DNA of 64,000 nucleotides from Protula sp. h YS-2021. Taxonomy: Eukaryota > Annelida > Polychaeta > Sabellida > Serpulidae. A model generated the notes under the pieces. That model was not told the DNA's origin and made no database searches. It was given only the letters and a program-made list of their open reading frames with translations. Every line of letters begins with the position of its first letter. Within the stretch, counting starts at the first letter, position 1. Positions 1 through 12,900 of the stretch are shown here, in pieces. Made by a program: the position numbers and the translations under genes. The DNA lies in assembly GCA_949752745.1 (NCBI GenBank), contig OX457032.1, forward strand, positions 15,657,720-15,721,719, in the 5' to 3' direction.

Positions 1-778
1 TGGGATGCGCACAAATTAAATTCAACAGTGCAGTATGGAATCCAGTGTGTAATTGCAATTTGGTATGAGCACAGATTAAATTTGCTTTGCACTTGAAACA
101 CATTTGAATAAAATAAGACATTTTCATCCATTAATCACAATAAACAACTCTGATGTTTGATCAAATATTTCAATGATCACTTTCTGTCAATTAATCAAAG
201 GGTTCAATAGTTACCCGTTATCACTGAATTACAACACAACATTTTTTTGAAACTGATCAAACATCAATGTTACTTTTACAAAAATTCATAATAAGATTAC
301 CTGCTTTCTGTCATCAATAGTGAAAAGATTTAACAGGCAGGGTGTTGTCCAAATCAGGTATTTTCCAGTAAGGGTAAAGTAGGATGTTATTCAACTCAGG
401 TGTTCTCCTTTTGGGTAAAGAAGGGTGTTGCTCAAGTCGGATATTGTCCGATCGGTTAATGTCCAAAGTATGGTGTTGGCCAAGTTGGAGAATGTCCGAT
501 AGGAAAATGTTTAAGGTAAGGTATTGTCCAAGTCGGATGTTGTCTAGCAAGGAAATGTCCTATGAAGTTTCTTCCAGCCGAGTATTGTCCGATTGGGTAT
601 TGTCCTGTCGGATCTTTTCCAGTCAGATATTGTCCTGCTTCCATACTAAGCATTTGTTGTAATGAATAAATGGTGTTATGGACTTATTGTGAAGCTATAA
701 AATCTCATCTAATTTCATGAAGCCGCTTTCACGGTCCTCACTACATGTTCTTTGATATTTATGTTGTCTTGCATTTAG
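1..778 (+). other. Intron sequence upstream of unit 1 exon A
   Basis: This matches the inter-unit introns at 3479, 6976, 10595 and 13995, so the window opens inside the repeat array and at least one more unit or an upstream exon probably lies to the left. It holds the degenerate TGTCC-rich minisatellite listed at 335-640. Short ORFs here are minisatellite artefacts. Confidence 0.7.
335..640. repeat. Degenerate 17-18 bp minisatellite, unit 1
   Basis: Repeats of a motif like TATTGTCCAAGTCGGATG occur just before exon A. The same block recurs at 3814-4120, 7305-7610, 10925-11155 (shorter) and, split by the LINE, at 14325-14484 plus 18317-18450. It reads open on both strands, which explains the spurious ORFs here. 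Confidence 0.75.
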
Positions 779-964
779 AACCAGCTGAAATAGGACAATG
801 GCAACAGTGGACAAAATGTAGTGTAACATGTGGCATCGGAAATCAAAGGCGCATTCGAAGCTGCGTTGATCAGCCAGAAGGTTGTGGAAATAGCGTCATA
901 TGCAGTGATATTGACCAATTACAATCCAGAGAATGTGACGAAGGATGCTGCCCTGATTTAATAA
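779..964 (+). CDS. TSP1 exon, unit 1 type A
   Basis: A 186-base phase 1-1 exon after a TTTAG acceptor, with donor GTAAAT. Encodes one module with WQQW, CSVTCGIG and eight cysteines ending in GCCPD. Carries Gly in EGCGNS, shared only with unit 2. Confidence 0.9.
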
Positions 965-3900
965 GTAAATCGAACTTAACTTTTATTTATGTCGCATTCA
1001 AACGTTCACTATATGTGTGACATAGCTATCTTATTACATGCTATATAAGCATCGTATTATATTAGTACCATATTTTAATAGCATTGCATTATGTTATTGT
1101 CACGTTATATTAGTGCCATGTTATATTGGCATCGCATTATATTAGCAACTATTATATTAGTACCGTATTAAATCAGTATCGTATTATACGAATACTGCAT
1201 TATATCAGTATCGTATGATATTAGTTAAGGCCTCAGTGAATTCTATTCTCTTGATAGAGCTTTTGAAAGAGATTACTTTTACTTTAAATATTTATAGATT
1301 GATATTTTCTTTAAGAAAAGTTAAAACATTCACATGTAGTTAAAAGCCTCTTGCTAATGGAAAAAGCATTGTGATATAACTGAAATATGGTGTCAAGATT
1401 CGGTTTGATGGAATATCTTTTATAATACAAATAATAAAGAACAATATAATTAACCCACTTGTTTATACTGGTTTAAGAAAATATGTATTAAAATAATTCC
1501 GTAGAGTCGGCTGATGTTGGTGAGTGGCAACAGTGGTCCAGTTGCAATGTCACGTGTGGTACTGGTAATCAGGTGCGTAGTCGTGACTGCATGGACCAAC
1601 CAGAAGGCTGTAGAAACGGGTTGGTATGCAGCGGAGTGGACCAGCTGCAACACAGAGAATGTAATGAGAGATGCTGTCCTGATATGATAAGTAAGCGAAA
1701 CATGTAACATTTAGCACATAGAATAAACAAGTAAATTCAGAAATAAGATTATTACACTTAGATGATCTCTAATAAACAATGGTTGCTTCATATAACTTTA
1801 TAGATGAAACTACCAAAAAGGACCACTCTGCAAAATAACCATCTCAGAACCAGACAACTTACTAGCAGTCTCATTCTGTGTATCTCACGTTTAATAAAAC
1901 CGCCAGCAGGACCACATAAGATTCTAAGTAATTTATTTCAGACCCACTGGTTGTTTTGATTGATTAATTAATTGACTTTTAGGGTTACACTTTGTATATC
2001 TATTTTTTTTTTGGGTATATCATCATTATGTTCTCGCGATAGAATGCCTCAAGTTTTAATATTTATATACATATTCCCTAGAGCCTGCGGACATTGGCGA
2101 TTGGCAGGGATGGTCAACTTGTAATGCGACATGTGGTGACGGAAATCAAATGCGTATTCGAAGCTGTGTGGATCAACCAGAAGGTTGTAGAAACGAGATC
2201 ACATGCAATGACATTGACCAATTTCAATACAAAGACTGCAACGACGGGTGCTGTCCCGATATGATAAGTGAGTCGAATTTGATAACTTGACAAGTAGATA
2301 AAAACATATGCATTTTTCTGAGTATAATAAAACTATTGGAAATCTTAAAATGCCTGTGATGATTATGCTAATTTAACAATGTTTATAAATAAAAGTGTCA
2401 ATCAATAAATTTCCTAAAAGCAAACACATTCAAGCCCTTTTGGTAAATGGTAGCTGATATCAATATCAAAAATACTTGAAATCATACTTTCCAATATGCA
2501 AAAATAATCAACAGAATATGTCATGAGTCGTTGTCGTCCAATAGCCAACTCCACGGCGATTAGGCGTGTTATGTATAACACCTGTTTTACAATGCAGACA
2601 CACTGAAGATTCCGCAAAAAAAGTACCCATTAAAGAGAGGAACTAATATCGATCCGCTCTGTGTTTATACATGGCATATAGATCTTCTTAGAGGTCACCT
2701 GTTTTATAACAACTCATTTTGAGTTTATAATGTACCTGTGTTGTAGTGATATATGCCAGCATAAGAGAGCAGGTTTGTTATTGAGTAATGAGAAAATAGT
2801 GTAATCACAACATGACTTGGGTAAATGCTGCAATCGTACTGATCGATTACCAAGTCAATAATCTTTTAGTGTTGACCGGAATGCAAAAGTTGAAGGACGT
2901 TGCAGTTATTTGTAATCAAACCGATATCTAAGTTTTCAACAAAGCATATATTGACTTATTTCGAGTCAACATGAAAATATTATTGGCCAGTTTCGTGAAA
3001 TATTGGCCGATAGATCAAAATTACCTTACATGTCAATAATATGTCATGATGACATGGCATGATAGATACTAGATAAGTTTGATACCGAGCGGATCTAGAA
3101 CAATAACCAACTGGAAAAATATCCGACATGGGTCATTACATTACTTTTAACAGAAATGAAATAGCACAAATTCATCATTTATTTATTTAATTGAAGGCAA
3201 ATCACCACTGAAAGTTCACGCGTGTCTGATAAAAGTTACAGCAATGGCAATAGCCGCAAAATGCCCACAAAATGCCCACAAAATAATCACACCAAACTAT
3301 CCATTGAATGATCGTGCATATGTATAAAATCGAAGATTAATACATTTAGCTGGATAATAAATTACACTTCGCGGCGAGTCCAACGACTATGAATAGTAGA
3401 GCGATGTACTTGGGAATAACATTTAATGAGTAACTGCAGTTCAACAGCACACTTAAAACGCAGAGTTTAATTGGCATTTGGGATGCGCACAAATTAAATT
3501 CAACAGTGCAGTATGGAATCCAGTGTGTAATTGCAATTTGGTATGAGCACAGATTAAATTTGCTTTGCACTTGAAACACATTTGAATAAAATAAGACATT
3601 TTCATCCATTAATCACAATAAACAACTCTGATGTTTGATCAAATATTTCAATGATCACTTTCTGTCAATTAATCAAAGGGTTCAATAGTTACCCGTTATC
3701 ACTGAATTACAACACAACATTTTTTTTGAAACTGATCAAACATCAATGTTACTTTTACAAAAATTCATAATAAGATTACCTGCTTTCAGTCATCAATAGT
3801 GAAGAGATTTAACAGGCAGGGTGTTGTCCAAATCAGGTATTTTCCAGTTAGGGTAAAGTAGGATGTTATTCAAGTCAGGTGTTCTCCTTTTGGGTAAAGT

Positions 3901-6900
3901 AGGGTGTTGCTCAAGTCGGATATTGTCCGATCGGTTAATGTCCAAAGTATGGTGTTGTCCAAGTTGGAGAATGCCCGATAGAGAAATGTTTAAGGTAAGG
4001 TATTGTCTAAGTCGGATGTTGTCTAGCAAGGAAATGTCCTATGATGTTTTTTCCAGCCGAGTATTGTCCGATTGGGTATTGCCCTGTCGGATGTTTTCCA
4101 GTCAGGTATTGTCCTGCTTCCATACTAAGCATTTGTTGTAATGAATAAATGGTGTTATGGACTTATTGTGAAGCTATAAAATCACATCTAATTTCATGAA
4201 GCCGCTTTCACGGTCCTCACTACATGTTCTTTGATATTTATGTTGTCTTGCATTTAGAACCAGCTGAAATAGGACAATGGCAACAGTGGACAAAATGTAG
4301 TGTAACATGTGGCATCGGAAATCAAAGGCGCATTCGAAGCTGCGTTGATCAGCCAGAAGGTTGTGGAAATAGCGTCATATGCAGTGATATTGACCAATTA
4401 CAATCCAGAGAATGTGACGAAGGATGCTGCCCTGATTTAATAAGTAAATCGAACTTAACTTTTATTTATGTCGCATTCAAACGTTCACTATATGTGTGAC
4501 ATAGCTATCTTATTACATGCTATATAAGCATCGTATTATATTAGTACCATATTTTAATAGCATTGCATTATGTTATTGTCACGTTATATTAGTGCCATGT
4601 TATATTGGCATCGCATTATATTAGCAACTATTATATTAGTACCGTATTAAATCAGTATCGTATTATACGAATACTGCATTATATCAGTATCGTATGATTT
4701 TAGTTAAGGCCTTAGTGAATTCTATTCTCTTGATAAAGCTTTTGAAAGAGATTACTTTTACTTTAAATATTTATAGATTGATATTTTCTTTAAGAAAAGT
4801 TAAAACATTCATATGTAGTTAAAAGCCTCTTGCTAACGGAAAAAGCATTGTGATATAACTGAAATATGGTGTCAATATTCGGTTTGATGGAATATCTTTT
4901 ATAATACAAATAATAAAGAACAATGTAATTAACCCACTTGTTTATACTGGTTTAAGAAAATATGTATTAAAATAATTCCGTAGAGTCGGCTGATGTTGGT
5001 GAGTGGCAACAGTGGTCCAGTTGCAATGTCACGTGTGGTACTGGTAATCAGGTGCGTAGTCGTGACTGCATGGACCAACCAGAAGGCTGTAGAAACGGGT
5101 TGGTATGCAGCGGAGTGGAACAGCTGCAACACAGAGAATGTAATGAGAGATGCTGTCCTGATATGATAAGTAAGCGAAACATGTAACATTTAGCACATTG
5201 AACAAACAAGTAAATTCAGAAATAAGATTATTACACTTAGATGATCTCTAATAAACAATGGTTGCTTTCATATAACTTTATAGATGAAACTACCAAAAAG
5301 GACCACTCTGCAAAATAACCATCTCAGAACCAGACAACTTCCTAGCAGTCTCATTCTGTGTATCTCACGTTTAATAAAACCGCCAGCAGGACCACATAAG
5401 ATTCTAAGTAACTTATTTCAGACCCACTGGTTGTTTTGATTGATTAATTAATTGACTTTTAGGGTTACACTTTGTATATCTATTGTTTTTTTTTGGGTAT
5501 ATCATCATTATGTTCTCGCGATAGAATGCCTCAAGTTTTAATATTTATATACATATTCCCTAGAGCCTGCGGACATTGGCGATTGGCAGGGATGGTCAAC
5601 TTGTAATGCGACATGTGGTGACGGAAATCAAATGCGTATTCGAAGCTGTGTGGATCAACCAGAAGGTTGTAGAAACGAGATCACATGCAATGACATTGAC
5701 CAATTTCAATACAGAGACTGCAACGACGGGTGCTGTCCCGATATGATAAGTGAGTCGAATTTGATAACTTGACAAGTAGATAAAAACATATGCATTTTTC
5801 TGAGTATAATAAAACTATTGGAAATCTTAAAATGCCTGTGATGATTATGCTAATTTAACAATGTTTATAAATAAAAGTGTCAATCAATAAATTTCCTAAA
5901 AGCAAACACATTTAAGCCCTTTTGGTAAATGGTAGCTGATATCAATATCAAAAATACTTGAAATCGTACTTTCCAATATGCAAAAATAATCAACAGAATA
6001 TGTCATGAGTCGTTGTCGTCCAATAGCCAACTCCACGGCGATTAGGCGTGTTATGTATAACACCTGTTTTACAATGCAGACACACTGAAGATTCCGCAAA
6101 AAAAGTACCCATTAAAGAGAGGAACTAATATCGATCCGCTCTGTGTTTTTACATGGCATATAGATCTTCTTAGAGGTCACCTGTTTTATAACAACTCATT
6201 TTGAGTTTATAATGTACCTGTGTTGTAGTGATATATGCCAGCATAAGAGAGCAGGTTTGTTATTGAGTAATGAGAAAATAGTGTAATCACAACATGACTT
6301 GGGTAAATGCTGCAATCGTACTGATCGATTACCAAGTCAATAATCTTTTAGTGTTGACCGGAATGCAAAAGTTGAAGGACGTTGCAGTTATTTGTAATCA
6401 AACCGATATCTAAGTTTTCAACAAAGCATATTTTGACTTATTTCGAGTCAACATGAAAATATCATTGGCCAGTTTCGAAAATATTGGCCGATAGATCAAC
6501 ATTACCTTACATGTCAATAATATGTCATGATGACATGGCATGATAGATACTAGATAAGTTTGATACCGAGCGGATCTAGAACAATAACCAACTGGAAAAA
6601 TATCCGACATGGGTCATTACATTACAAGACAATACCCGAGTTTTAACAGAAATGAAATAGCACAAATTCATCATTTATTTATTTAATTGAAGGCAAATCA
6701 CCACTGAAAGTTCACGCGTGTCTGATAAAAGTTACAGCAATTACAATAGCCGCAAAATGCCCACAAAATGCCCACAAAATAATCACACCAAACTATCCAT
6801 TGAATGATCGTGCATATGTATAAAATCGAAGATTAATACATTTAGCTGGATAATAAATTACACTTCGCGGCGAGTCCAACGACTATGAATAGTAGAGCGA

Positions 6901-9900
6901 TGTACTTGGGAATAACGTTAAATGAGTAACTGCAGTTCAACAGCACACTTAAAACGCAGAGTTTAATTGGCATTTTGGATGCGCACAAATTAAATTCAAC
7001 AGTGCAGTATGAAATCCAGTGTGTAATTGCAATTTGGTATGAGCACAGATTAAATTTGCTTTGCACTTGAAACACATGTGAATAAAATAAGACATTTTCA
7101 TCCATTAATCACAAAAACAACTCTGATGTTTGATCAAATATTTCAATGATCACTTTCTGTCAATTAATCAAAGGGTTCAATAGTTACCCGTTATCACTGA
7201 ATTACAACACAACTTTTTTTTTGAAACTGATCAAACATCAATGTTACTTTTACAAAATTCATAATAAGATTACCTGCTTTCTGTCATCAATAGTGAAAAG
7301 ATTTAACAGGCAGGGTGTTGTCCAAATCAGGTATTTTCCAGTTAGGGTAAAGTAGGATGTTATTCAAATCAGGTGTTCTCCTTTTGGGTAAAGTAGGGTG
7401 TTGCTCAAGTCGGATATTGTCCGATCGGTTAATGTCAAAAGTATGGTATTGTCCTAGTTGGAGAATGCCCGATAGGGAAATGTTTAAGGTAAGGTATTGT
7501 CCAAGTCGGATGTTGTCTAGCAAGGAAATGTCCTATGATGTTTTCTTCCAGCCGAGTATTGTCCGATTGGGTATTGTCCTGTCGGATCTTTTCCAGTCAA
7601 GTATTGTCCTGCTTCCATACTCAGCATTTGTTGTAATGAATAAATGGTGTTATGGACTTATTGTGAAGTTATAAAATCACATCTAATTTCAAGTAGCCGC
7701 TTTCACGGTCCTCACTACATGTTCTTTGATATTTATGTTGTCTTGCATTTAGAACCAGCTGAAATAGGACAATGGCAACAGTGGACAAAATGTAGCGTAA
7801 CATGTGGCATCGGAAATCAAAGGCGCATTCGAAGCTGCGTTGATCAGCCAGAAGGTTGTAGAAATAGCGTCATATGCAGTGATATTGACCAATTACAATC
7901 CAGAGAATGTGACGAAGGATGCTGCCCTGATTTAATAAGTAAATCGAACTTAACTTTTATTTATGTCGCATTCAAACGTTCACTATATGTGTGACATAGC
8001 TATCTTATTACATGCTATATAAGCATCGTATTATATTAGTACCATATTTTAATAGCATTGCATTATGTTATTGTCACGTTATATTAGTGCCATGTTATAT
8101 TGGCATCGCATTATATTAGTAACTATTATATTAGTACCGTATTAAATCAGTATCGTATTATACGAATACTGCATTATATCAGTATCGTATGATTTTAGTT
8201 AAGGCCTTAGTGAATTCTATTCTCTTGATAGAGCTTTTGAAAGAGATTACTTTTACTTTAAATATTTATAGATTGATATTTTCCTTAAGAAAACTTAAAA
8301 CATTCACATGTAGTTAAAAGCCTCTTGTTAATGGAAAAAGCATTAAGATATAACTGAAATATGGTGTCAATATTCGGTTTGATAGAATGTCTTTTAGAAT
8401 ACAAATTACAAAGAACAATGTAATTAACCAACTTGTTCATATTTGTTTAAGAAAATATGTATTAAAATAATTCCGTAGAGTCGGCTGATGTTGGTGAGTG
8501 GCAACAGTGGTCCGGTTGCAATGTCACGTGTGGTACTGGTAATCAGGTGCGTAGTCGTGACTGCATGGACCAACCAGAACGCTGTAGAAACGGGTTGGTA
8601 TGCAGCGGAGTGGACCAGCTGCAACACAGAGAATGTAATGAGAGATGCTGTCCTGATATGATAAGTAAGCGAAACATGTAACATTTAGCTCGTTGTATAA
8701 ACAAATAAATTCTAAAGTGTTATAATTACACTTTAATGGTCTCTTATAAACATTGATTGCTTATATATAACTTTATAGATAGAAATACCAGAAAAGGGCC
8801 ACTTTACTAATAAAACAATCTCAGAACAGGACCACATCCTAGTAGTCTCATTCTGCGCATCTTCTGTTTGAAAACCCACCAACAGGAAAACATGAGATTC
8901 TAAGTACTTTATTTAAGACACACTGGTTGTTTTAATTGATTAATTGATCGACTTTTATGGTTAAACTCTATATTTCTATTAGTTTGTGCTAATGTCATCA
9001 TTTACGTGATGTCAGGGGTCGCTCTGTGGAAAATGTGAACGAAACTTCTGAATTAGATCGCGTTCTAGTGGTAGAATGCCTCAAGTTTTAATACTTTTAT
9101 ACATATTTCCCTAGAGCCCGCGGACATTGGCGAATGGCAGGGGTGGTCAACTTGTAATGCGACATGTGGTGACGGAAATCAAATGCGTATTCGAAGCTGT
9201 GTGGATCAACCAGAAGGTTGTAGAAATGAGATCACATGCAATGACATTGACCAGTTGGAATACCGGGACTGTAACGATGGGTGCTGTCCCGATATGTTAA
9301 GTAAGTCGAATTTGATAACTTGACAATTAGATAAAAACACATGAATTTTTCTAAGTATATTAAAACTATTGATAATCTTAAAATGTTTGTGACGATTATG
9401 CTAATTTAATAATGTTTATTAATAAAAGTGTCAGTCAAATTTTGGTAAAGGCATATACATTCAAGCACTTTTGGTAAATAATATCAAAGTGAAAAATACT
9501 TGAAATCGTATCAATATAAAAAATGCTTTAAATAGTACTTTCCAATATGCAAAATTAATCAAGTAAATATTTAATGAATGTTGTTGTTCAATAACCAAAG
9601 TCCACGGTGATTAGGCGTGTTATGTACAACACTTGTTTTACAATGCAGACCCCCAGAAATTTCCGCAAAAGAGTACCCATTAAAGAGAGGAACTATTTAT
9701 CGAAATATCGATCCGCTCTGTGTTTATACTTGACATGTAGATCTCCTTAGAGGTCACCTGTTTATAACAACGTGTTTTGAGTATATAATGCACGTATGTT
9801 GTAGTGATATATGTCGGCATAAGAGAACAGGTTTGTTATTGAGCAATGAGAAATTAATATAATTGTAACATGACTTACTGCAATCATGCCGGTCGATTAC

Positions 9901-12900
9901 CATGTCAATAATTTTTCATTGTGACCGGAATACAAAAGTCGATGGACATTGTAGTTATTTGTAATCAAACGGATAACCAAGTCTTGCAACAAAGCATATA
10001 TAGACCTATTTCGAGTCAACATGAAAATATTATTAGCCAGTTACGAAAATGTTGGCTTAAAAGTAAACATTACCTTACATGCCAGTAATATTTCATGCTG
10101 CCATGACATGACAGATACTAGATAAGTTAGATACCGAGCGCATCTGGGACAGTAACAAACTGGAAAAATATCCGACATGGGACATTACTCTACAGGACAA
10201 TACCCAACATTTAACAGAAACGATATAGTAAATAGTACAGATTCATCATTTTTTTTATTTAACTGAAGGCAAATCACCACTGAAAGTTCATTTCACGCGT
10301 GCTTGATAAAAGTTACAGCAATGGCAATGACCGCAAAATGCCCAAAAAATGATCATACCAAACTACCCGGGGATGATCGTGCATTTCTACCAACTCCTAA
10401 AGAATTAGACTAGACTAGCCAAGGTCTGTCACAAAAATACGAAAATTCGAGGTTAATACATTTTGCTGGATAATAAATTACAGTTCACGGCGAGTCCAAC
10501 GACTCTGAATAGTAGAGCCATGTACTCGGGAATAACGGTAAATGGTTGATTGGAGTTGAACAGCGTAATTAGAACGTAGAGTTCAATTGCAATTTGGGAT
10601 GCGCATTGATTAAATTCAACAGTGCCGTTGGAATCTAGTCTGTAATTGCAATTTGGTATGAGCGCAGATTTAATTTGCTTGGCAGTTGAAAGACATATGA
10701 ATGAAATAAAAAGACCCTTTCATCTATTAATTACAAAAGCACCTGTGATCTCTGATCAAATACTTCTATGGTCACTTTCTGTCAGTAAATCAAAAGGTTC
10801 AATAGTTACCCGTTATCACTTAATGACAACATTACATTTTTAAAATTGATAAAAACTCAATGTTAGTTTTGCATAAGTTCACAATAAGATTATTTGTTTT
10901 CTGCCATCAACACGGAAAATTTTCAAGAGACAGGGAGTTGTCCAAGCCAGGTGTTGCCCGTCTTGGGGTAAAGTAGAGTGTTGTTCAAGTCGGATATTGC
11001 CCCATAGGGTAATATTTAAAGTAAGATATTTTTCAAGTCGGATGTTGTCCAGCAGGATAAATGTACTATGACGTTTTATTCTAGTCGAGTATTTTCCGAT
11101 TGCGTATTGTCCTGTCGGATGTTTTTCAGTCGGGTGTTATCCTGCTTCCATACTTAGCATTTGTTGCAATGAAGAAATGGTGATGTGGACTTATTTGTGA
11201 CGTTATAAAATCACATCTAATTTCAAGTAGCCGCTTTCACGGTCCTCACTACATGTTCTTTGATATTTATGTTGTCTTGCATTTAGAACCAGCTGAAATA
11301 GGACAATGGCAACAGTGGACAAAATGTAGCGTAACATGTGGCATCGGAAATCAAAGGCGCATTCGAAGCTGCGTTGATCAGCCAGAAGGTTGTAGAAATA
11401 GCGTCATATGCAGTGATATTGACCAATTACAATCCAGAGAATGTGACGAAGGATGCTGCCCTGATTTAATAAGTAAATCGAACTTAACTTTTATTTATGT
11501 CGCATTCAAACGTTCACTATATGTGTGACCTAGCTATCTTATTACATGTTATATAAGAGTCGTATTATATTAGTACCATATTTTAATAACATTGTATTAT
11601 GTTATTGTCACGTTATATTAGTGCCATGTCATATTGGCATCGCATTATATTAGTAACTATTATATTAGTACCGTATTATATCAGTATCGTATTATACGAG
11701 TACTGCATTATATCAGTATCGTATGATTTTAGTTAAGGCCTTAGTGAATTCTATTCTATTGATAGAGCTTTTGAAAGAGATTAATTTTACTTTAAATATT
11801 TATAGATTGATATTTTCTTTAAAAAACTTAAAACATTCACATGTTGTTAAGAGCCTCCTGTTAATGGAAAAAGCATTGTGATATAACTGAAATATGGTGT
11901 CAATATTCGGTTTGATGGAATATCTTTTATAATGAAAATAAAAAAGAACAATATAATTAACCAACTTGTTCATATTTGTTTAAGAAAATATGTTTTAAAA
12001 TAATTCCGTAGAGTCGGCTGTTGTTGGTGAGTGGCAACAGTGGTCCAGTTGCAATGTCACGTGTGGTACTGGTAATCAGGTGCGTAGTCGTGACTGCATG
12101 GACCAACCAGAAGGCTGTAGAAACGGGTTGGTATGCAGCGGAGTGGAACAGCTGCAACACAGAGACTGTAATGAGAGATGCTGTCCTGATATGATAAGTA
12201 AGCGAAACATGTAACATTTAGCACGTTGTACAAACAAGTAAATTCAGAAATAGGATTATTACACTTAGATGATCTCTAATAAACAATGGTTGCTTTCATA
12301 TAACTTTATAGATGAAACTACCAGAAAAGGACCACTCTGAAAAATAACCATCTCAGAACCAGACAACATCCTAGCAGTCTCATTCTGTGTATCTCACGTT
12401 TATTAAAACCGCCAGCAGGACCACATAAGATTCTAAGTAATTTACTTTAGACCCACTGGTTGTTTTGATTGATTAATTAATTGACTTTTAGGGTTACACT
12501 TTGTATATCTATTGTTTTTTTTGGGTATATCATCATTATGTTCTCGCGATAGAATGCCTCAAGTTTTAATACTTATATACATATTCCCTAGAGCCTGCGG
12601 ACATTGGCGATTGGCAGGGATGGTCAACTTGTAATGCGACATGTGGTGACGGAAATCAAATGCGTATTCGAAGCTGTGTGGATCAACCAGAAGGTTGTAG
12701 AAACGAGATCACATGCAATGACATTGACCAATTGGAATACAGAGACTGCAACGACGGGTGCTGTCCCGATATGATAAGTGAGTCGAATTTGATAACTTGG
12801 CAAGTAGATAAAAACATATGCATTTTACTGAGTATGATAAAACTATTGGAAATCTTAAAATGCCTGTGATGATTATGCTAATTTAACAATGTTTATAAAT

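Larger units (their letters stand above)
3479..6975 (+). repeat. Second copy of the about 3.5 kb A-B-C unit
   Basis: Starts at the same TGGGATGCGCACAAATT sequence as base 1 of the window. Introns and exons match unit 1 with scattered substitutions and small indels. Corresponding unit starts are near 1, 3479, 6976, 10595 and 13995, giving spacings of about 3478, 3497, 3619 and 3400. Confidence 0.9.
6976..10594 (+). repeat. Third copy of the A-B-C unit, with a divergent 3' half
   Basis: The part through exon B matches units 1-2 closely. From about 8690 on, the introns drift: the B-C intron has TTTAATGGTCTCTTATAAAC-like sequence that also appears in unit 5 (19580-19620) but not in units 1, 2 or 4. 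The unit is about 120 bases longer than its neighbours. Confidence 0.85.

Noticed and set aside
384..662. ORFs of 78 and 92 codons (MLDNIRL and MLFNSGV types) before exon A
   Set aside because: Both strands are open over a tandem repeat; the residues only mirror the repeat.
745..1020. ORF starting MFFDIYVVLHL and running into exon A, repeated in each unit
   Set aside because: The start is intron sequence before a good acceptor; it recurs only because the units are duplicates, and 11 residues are too few for a signal peptide.
1450..1710. Minus-strand ORFs MLHVSLTYHIR over each exon B
   Set aside because: Antisense shadow of the TSP1 exon; no domain and no splice context.
2414..2617. Minus-strand ORF MRNLQCVCIVKQ conserved in units 1, 2 and 4
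   Set aside because: Conserved to the same degree as the surrounding intron; no domain.
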